Shown here one piece after another: positions 57,282 to 64,000 of a stretch of 64,000 bases of DNA (positions are counted from its first letter, which is position 1; the number at the start of each line of letters is the position of its first letter). The position numbers and the translations under genes were made by a program. This DNA is from Przewalskia tangutica (taxonomy: Eukaryota > Streptophyta > Magnoliopsida > Solanales > Solanaceae): NCBI GenBank assembly GCA_029844215.1, contig CM056723.1, forward strand, positions 85,800,790 through 85,864,789, written 5' to 3'. The notes beneath the pieces were generated by a model. The model was not told the DNA's origin and ran no database searches. It worked only from the letters and a program-made list of their open reading frames with translations.

Positions 57282-59224
57282 CCCTCTCCCTTTGAAGACT
57301 TCTTCATCCAAATAATTTCCTAAGTCTAAAATTCCTCCCTCCTTAGTATAGTTCTCGTCCCTCCCTTGTGAGGCCTTGGCGAGAGCCCTTCTCCCCTGGC
57401 GAGAGTACCCCCAGTGGGAGTAGGGTATACACCCTTGTGGTGTTGTCTCGTATAAATACCCCTCTTGGTGGAAATACTCTCAAAAGTATTGTTGTAATGC
57501 CCAATTACCTTAGCCATATACCTTGTAGTATTCTAAGGTTATACCTATACTAAAAACCCGTAAATACTATTATACTTCCTTGATCACAAAACCGAAACCC
57601 TAGGAAATCTCCATAGTCGGTTGGAGTATTATGTAGAAGTTGGTTAGAACTTCTAAGGGTGGTTTAGAGCGGGTCGAGCGCTCGGAGTCGAGCTAAACGT
57701 TGCCCAGGATCGACATTTATACTTGGATAATTATGGGCTTATCGAGGTAATTATCTTGTCCCCCTATTGTAATTGGAAATTACATGTTGTTAGAATATAT
57801 AGTTGGAGTATACTATATATAGAAATGAACGTAGTCTCGGCAATGTCTTTTGACTTAAGCTGAAGAATAAAGAATCTGTAATTACATAGATCAGACTGAT
57901 GAGACTTGTGTAGCATTCTTGTGAAGTAGAATTGTACACGTCGGTTAGATGTATAAACCCGGTTGGCTTGATAGCGGCCTCGATAGAGGAGGAGATTCTG
58001 TTGTGGCGGGGAGGTCTTTGCGAATTTTACGTAGAATGTTCTACGATAAGATCTAGATGTTAATAAGCGCCTTGTGGCCTTATAGGTTGAAGTACTACGT
58101 GTGGCGCGATCTACTTGGCTTAAGGAGTAGTGGCGGCGAAGGTACTTGGGCGTTTTGCTATTAGTCGATACTCGCCGCGAGGTATGTGAACCTCTTGCTA
58201 TCTCTTCTAGCATGATATGTGTGTAACTATGTAGTACGGTAGACGTACATGTGTTAAATGTATTTGGTTGGTCTAAAACATAAAGTGTTATAACGGCTTT
58301 ATGGGAAGTTGGTTATAACAGCTTTATGTATGTAAGAAAATACTTGTGGTTTTTAAAAGGTAACTTATTTGAACTATAACTGGTTGGTTATGTGATAATA
58401 AAGAACTTGAAGTATTTCAAAAGATTTTTGAATCATTTTAAAAGAAGAGTAATACTTGGTTTTTGAAAACTTAAGAGTTATACTAGCTTTATGGGAAGTT
58501 AGGTATAACGGCTTAAGAATGTTTTACTGATTTCGGAAATCAGAATGTGTATCGACAAACCACTGCAGCGTTAATAAAAGGAAATGTTTTGACAGAGTAA
58601 AATCAGTAGAAACTTCCATCTGCATAGAAGCTAAGATGAGACAAAATGATATTTCCTAGATCATGGCTGCTGTAATAAGATTGTTATAAACAAGAATATC
58701 CTACTCACATATAAGGCTTATGTTTCTCAGATGGTTTAAAAGAGAATTATATTCTTAAATGAATAAGACTATGAACTACGAAACCCTTCTAAAATAAGAA
58801 ACGTGAACATTTGAAATTAAGCAAACTTGAACGTTTGGAAAATAATGTTGTTACTTGATTTTACAAAGGTAAGTGTTTTGGTTTCTTGAAAAACGATCCT
58901 CTATTTTATACTACGGTATTGTGTGACTTATGTGAAAGCAACGGATCTTTTAAAAGATTTAATGTAGGAAGTACTTTAGGGATAGATACGGCGGTTAGCA
59001 TAAAGTACCTTGTGTGAATAACTTGATTGTGTTGGTTTGAGATAGCCTTGTAAATACTTTCTTGTTGACGTGATAAGTAAACATGTTAGGATGCTACGTG
59101 TGTTAGTATCTTGTATGATCATGATGTAAGTGGTCATTCTTGTTGTGCTTACGTTGTTAAGCGTTAAGCGTTACTATTATTATATCACATACCCTTTGAC
59201 TTACTATACAGGGCTTGCCACCCT

Positions 59225-59485
59225 TGACGCGTCTATACGGCTATCACGATCCTTGTGACTACGCGGTCGCGGTAGCTCGAGATTGATCATTCCGGGTGTT
59301 TAGCCCGACGCGGGGATTCCTATGCGATGCAGTTGAGACTATGCGGTCTTTTGAGACTACGCGGGTTGCGGGAGCCTGGCGGATACGAAGCGTTAAGCCG
59401 CCGATGCGGGGTGTACCTCAGCGGTCTAGGACCGTGATTCGAGAATACCTTACGCGGTGCATGTGTGACCTATGCGGAGCTGCGA
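59225..59485 (+). repeat. Degenerate GC-rich repeats in 3' LTR of I
   Basis: Same word set as 53289-53545 (CTACGCGG, ACTATGCGGTC, GATGCGGGG). Confidence 0.6.
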
Positions 59486-60193
59486 GAGTTCGAGGATAGA
59501 CACGCACATTGATCTGCGGGCAAATGGCGGCCGATCATGTGGTGCGGTGCAGAAAGACCTCGTGATCTGATTTATGGCATTTGTGGTGCGAGGGTCTTAG
59601 TAGTCGGCTATGCCTTCGCACTTACCGTCTGGTTTCTTGTGATGACTTTGAGGCGTGAGTCCCTAACTTGACATATCGCTATTTATTGTGAATCGTAGTT
59701 TGGTTATCATACATGTCTCTGCTTTATATAGACTACTATGATTTCATTTACGATTTATTTTGATTTCACATACCGGTACTGTTATCGACCTCCTTGAAGT
59801 GCGTCCATCGCCGCGAGTAAAGGTACACCGATCGTTGATCCTCGCTCTTGGGGTCATTCAGCGTTTGGGAAAGCTCCGTTTCTCCGGTGCATTGTCTTGG
59901 TATAGTCCCCTGTGTTGTAGGTGCTTACATTCGGGGTATGACGGGCCCCGTCCGTCGTTGTTGTCATATCATTCGTAGAGTGCATGTAATCTTTATGGGC
60001 GAGTTGTAGAAAGGATGAAGCTATTCAAATTGCTATTTATATATAGTCATCAAGGTAACCGTTTTAGTTAGCTTTGTCTTCTTATTTCATTGTCTTATTA
60101 CATTGGTTTCATGTATTGTTTTATATTCTGATTACTCGATGTTGTATCACTAGGGTGCAGGGTAGGCACTACCACGGGCGGTTGGTCGTGACA

Positions 60194-60210
60194 GTTTCTA
60201 AGGGGGAGGA
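60194..60210 (+). promoter_or_regulatory. Polypurine tract of element J
   Basis: GTTTCTAAGGGGGAGGA before TGTTACACC. Only this much of J's interior is present, because I is inserted just upstream. Confidence 0.78.
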
Positions 60211-62918
60211 TGTTACACCTCGTAATTTTAGGACAATAAATTGAGAACGTAATTAAGAAAATAAGATTTGAGTGTTGGAAGAAAAGTATATTTACATATG
60301 CTAATACGGAAATTAGTATACAAAAGATGTGATCCCGGAATAATTTTGGATACAACAAGTGTGACGATGAGAATTAATAATAATAGTTGTATATTTCCAA
60401 AGGGGTTATGGACTAGTGTCGTATTATAAAAATTATGACATCGAGTATACGAATATTTTATGAGTTTTTAGAATTTAAATGAAGTGAGATTTAGAAATAA
60501 TTATATGTATAATTGATAAATTATACGGAAGCAGATCACTTAATTAAATTAAGTGACCGTGCATTTGGGTAACGAAATGGTGGCACAATTTGAAGCCAAC
60601 TTAAAAAGGCATGTGGAGGACATAATGATTTGTAATCATTATATGCATTAAATAGAATGTTATCACTTTGGAAAATACATATCTTTGGCTGAGATATCGT
60701 TTATTTCATTAAGCAATTGCTTTTCCTTCTCTGTATCCATGATGCCTTTTTTTCTCTCCATTTCCTAAGGAAAGAACCATTAGCCTTTAACCAAAAACAA
60801 AAAAGTGTAAGAAGAGTACAATGTTAAAAAGTTAGAATCAATAGTACCAGTGACGTTTTGCTCTTAAGAAAAAAGAGCAGTGATATTCATTTTTTTTGTG
60901 TGCTCTGGAATTGGAGCAGTGGATGCCGATGCAAGTAGGGACTGTTTTGGCTAAGTTAAGGTAAGAATTCTTCTTCTTATAGAGTAATTGGAAGTTAAAT
61001 GATGTTGTAGTTAAGATATGAACTCGTGTTAAGAGAAATTGGAAGTAAGAAAATGCATGTGATTGTATTCGTGTGTAGTTGAGCCGATTGGAATTGTTTT
61101 TACCGATTTGGGGCTGTTTTGATTACATTGGGTTGGATTGATGTTGTTGTTATCGTTGTCATTGATTGCATGATTGAAGGAAATCTTGATATTTAAAGTT
61201 GTAGTTGTTTATATGAAAGTGTTGAAATATGAATTGAATTTTAAAGAGTTATGAGAATAGTTATGATATTATGTTGTTGGCCGAGACCGTCATGAGGCTG
61301 TTAGGCGTTGTTATATTGAATTTAAGGGTTGTTCTTGTTGAGTTGAAATGCTGAAAATTTAGTTACAAATATGCATGTACATTGTAGTAATTGCTAATGT
61401 ATGTCCTAAAGGAATAAAAGTATAGAAAGGTGTTACTTTGCACTATCGTTGTTGTTGAAGTTTGGACTATTTTTAAGGGTTGTTTTAATATGGTTGAAGG
61501 GGTTGGATTAATATGAGAAATAAGCGTATTAATGTTGTTGTGGTTGTTGTATTCCATGGATGTAAAGGGAAAGAACGTATAACAATGACGTATATAGGGT
61601 ATACATGATTGTTTTGGTTATATCTTTGAGTTGTGCCTTGTTATTGATGTTGTGGACCTTGTGTGTGAATTGCAGATATGTGTATAAGTAGGGGAAGTGC
61701 TGCCCAAAATTCTACATGAAAGAGAGTCATCATTCGATAATTATAACGTACTCTAGTAATCATAGAGTTGATGGACATGTTACTATTGTTATAGGTCGAA
61801 ATGCTAATCGAGACGAATTCTAAATATTGAGTTGGTTAGTTCGACAATAAGGTATGTGAAACTATCATTTCTTATTTTTTGCATGATTTATATAAAATAA
61901 GTGTAGGGCGGACGTACATAATTCCATTGAATCCTAATTCCTAGTGATACTTGATATGATAGTTGCCTTTGATTTACAAGTGAAAGTTCATTCTATCTGT
62001 TCCATTGAGAGTCAAATGATGATTTAATTTGTATAAAGTTACTCATGATATTCTATTTGTGCTTAATGTGATTATATTATTTCACCGAGTCCCGGGCCGG
62101 GTATGTACATATATTATGATTTTATCGAGTCCCAGAATGGGTTGGGTACGATATACGTGGACAGGCATCTACATGATTTTACCGAGTCCCAGAATGGGCC
62201 GGGTACGGTATGTGCACATTATATGATTTCACCGAGACCCTCACTAGGGGCCGGGTACGGTATGTATATGTATATGATTTCATTTACCGAGTCCCATAAT
62301 GGGCCGGATATGGTATACGATATGGACATATATGACTCTCATTTCATAATGCACAGTTGCATTGATATTTTTTATTATTATAATTGTCTCCTGTTATCTT
62401 TTGGCCAGTTATGATCATTTTTACAGTACATCATATTTCATATACTCGGTACATTTTTCGTATGCCCGCAGATACAGGTACTCAGTTTGGTGATCCTCCA
62501 GTCTAGGATTTCCACTCAGCTGTTTGGAGAGCTCCATTGTTCCGGAGCTTAGTCATTTTGGTACAAATCCTTGCTATAGACTTATGCATATTCAGGGGTA
62601 CGGCGGGGCCCTGTCCCGTCATATTTCACTGTTATACTCTTAGAGGTATGTAGTCATGTGTGGGTTGGACATGTGTGGATTGTAGACGTGTTTTGGTCAG
62701 CTGTACTGTTGTACTTCGTTTTGGGATGTTCCCGTATATAGTGACAACCTTGTCGGCTTGCATATTTTGTGATGATGATTAGTTGTGACTCCTCAGGAGA
62801 CAGATTTATTACAGATTATCTATATTGTCTTTAATATCTGTCTGATTATATGTAACATGTTAGTATAAGGGTGCCCAGGTAGGGCACCAATCGCGGCCCG
62901 TCGGGTCAGGTCGTGACA
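60211..62918 (+). mobile_element. 3' LTR of element J (2.7 kb)
   Basis: Starts TGTTACACCTCGTAATTTTAGG and ends GGTCAGGTCGTGACA. It is the most diverged LTR of the set but keeps the shared order: AAGGTATGTGA (61850), the family-own repeats (62080-62335), TATGCCCGCAG (ends 62471), the GC hairpin (62602-62620) and the GGTGCCCAGGTAGGGCACC foot. It has GTAATCATTATATGC near 60630 but no clear TATA box. No partner LTR is in the window. Confidence 0.87.
62080..62335 (+). repeat. ~52-bp minisatellite in LTR J, 5 copies
   Basis: ACCGAGTCCCAGAATGGGCC followed by GGGTACGGTATGTACATATA recurs five times. CCCAGAATGGG is itself a small inverted repeat. Confidence 0.9.
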
Positions 62919-64000
62919 GGAGGGGAGTGACTTATCATGCCTTACAAAGGGGGACGTGTTAAGGGATTGGGTGTAGTAACACACATCCACAAGTAATCGC
63001 CCATTACACACACATACACTTCATACGACCAACATTACTTCAAGACTTGGTCAATTCGGCATGTTTCTTCACTTGTTCAAGCAAATGTCTTTGTTGACCA
63101 ATTCAATCTTCTTCAACGGCTCACACTGATCCCATAAGGTATTATCCAAGTCTCACAAGACTCAAAACTTCACCCGCACCATCCACAACTCGTCTAGACC
63201 ACCATATATCAAGTTTGCACAAAATCCGGAACTCAGTTAGAACCATTCTGCCCGGTTAGAGTCATTGAAGTCCACACACTTCAATACTCAACCAAATTAG
63301 CTCAAACCACTTCCCACGTGTCCCGGAGACTTGTAGGGAGTTCCTCGAACTCGTAACAAGCTACCCAGTGCTCCATCATGACCCGTACTTGAACCACATT
63401 GCCCTCAGAATTAGTTAATCTTACATTTCAGCTTGCCACATGTATATGACTCGGTCGAACTCTTAGAATCACTAACCCTTGTGATCTAACTGACCTAAAT
63501 GAATCATAGAAGGTCTCGAAATACCTCCCTCACATCCTGCACCCACGCCTTAGCCCGTAGCCTTCAATGCAAGCATTAACTCGTGCCCCTTTTCTCGGCT
63601 TTTAGTTAATTCCCTTGGACTTTGTCAACTATCTGTTGTACCTCTTAGCTAGACTTGTAATATGCATTAATGTGAATATTAATACCTTGTCACGTGCTCC
63701 ACATATGTCTGAATATCTCGTGACTTGCACATGCCCCTTGAACACGTGTTACACCTTCTCGGGCATCTTTCACCAATGCACACACTTAGCCGTATGTTGT
63801 TGATCCTTTGTATGTGTTATACCCTTTTGTATTGCTTCTCAATGTCTCCCTATATCTGAGCCTTACCCCGTAGCTTTGTTGAACCACATGTTCCTTCTTA
63901 TCATACATTCACTCACATACACTAAGTGTTTGTCAACATGATCCATTTCCAACTTAATTCGTGCTTATCTCACACCGAATTTCCATGGACCAATTCATGG
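62919..64000. other. Unclassified right flank
   Basis: No LTR pair, no known domain and no long open frame. It starts GGAGGGGAGTGACTTATC, then ACAAAGGGGGACG and GTGTAGTAACACACATCC. It holds no copy of the LTR modules found to the left. In the reverse direction, 63300-63360 reads ELPTSLRDTW in one frame, too short to identify. It could be older unrelated repeat or unique sequence. Confidence 0.4.

Larger units (their letters stand above)
56888..60193 (+). mobile_element. 3' LTR of element I (3.3 kb)
   Basis: Starts TGTTATACCGTATTTTCGAG and ends GGTTGGTCGTGACA. The TATA box is at 57274. AGGTATGTGA is at 58180, and TTATAACGGCTTTATG plus its partner lie near 58287-58326. From 57455 it is collinear with the 5' LTR, with differences again focused on CAG/CTG spots. 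GTTTCTAAGGGGGAGGA of element J follows at once. Confidence 0.9.

Overview
The window is a block of nested plant LTR retrotransposons. I find no host protein-coding gene, rRNA gene or tRNA gene in it. Nearly every base can be assigned to about ten Ty3/gypsy-type elements or their fragments. LTRs starting TGTTACACC or TGTTATACC and ending GTCGTGACA, a TGGTATC-type primer-binding site (initiator tRNA-Met), and the Tekay/Del-like pol all fit a flowering plant. The exact LTR style suggests Solanaceae or a near relative; this is from memory, not from a search.

Layout, using working names O, A, B, D to J. O (1-5063) is the 3' end of an Ogre/Tat-like element: a tandem array, a 3'UTR and a 3.8-kb LTR. 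It sits in the protease region of B. B (5064-10569 and 18818-19053) is a Tekay/Del-like element with a broken pol and a 3' LTR. A (10570-18817) is a complete two-LTR, gag-only element inserted in B's 3' LTR. G (minus strand; 19054-20019, 42803-46199, 50378-51525) is the host of B, D and H and so is older than them. D (20020-42802, plus) lies in G's LTR with a perfect 5-bp duplication, CAATC. D in turn carries E (25236-34129, minus, two LTRs, gag only) in its internal region and F (38363-42341, solo LTR) in its 3' LTR. H (46200-50377, minus) is a solo LTR in G's other LTR with a perfect duplication, GGAGG. At about 51525 G's LTR is fused head-to-head with the LTR of I (51526-60193, plus; degraded gag and an integrase tail). 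I sits just upstream of the polypurine tract of J (3' LTR 60211-62918). The last 1.1 kb is unclassified.

The elements look like one lineage. Their LTRs differ greatly, yet they share an ordered set of modules: a GTGACACGTGTCAC-like palindrome in U3 of several, a TATA box, a paired TTATAACGGCTTTATG motif, an invariant AGGTATGTGA, a family-specific minisatellite, a conserved GTTCATGCCGCAG block, a GC-rich hairpin, and the GTCGTGACA end. Just after the primer-binding site, A, D, E, G and I share a stem-loop. In D, E, G and I its loop carries the palindrome GTGCAC. Only B retains pol, so the gag-only copies A, E and G look dependent on partners of B's kind.

Caution on base accuracy: paired LTRs that otherwise match closely differ again and again at CAG/CTG sites (CTG to CCG or TCG, CAG to CGG, or loss of a base). 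This runs opposite to methyl-cytosine decay. It looks like long-read miscalling at methylated CHG sites, so some frameshifts called here may be sequencing artefacts.
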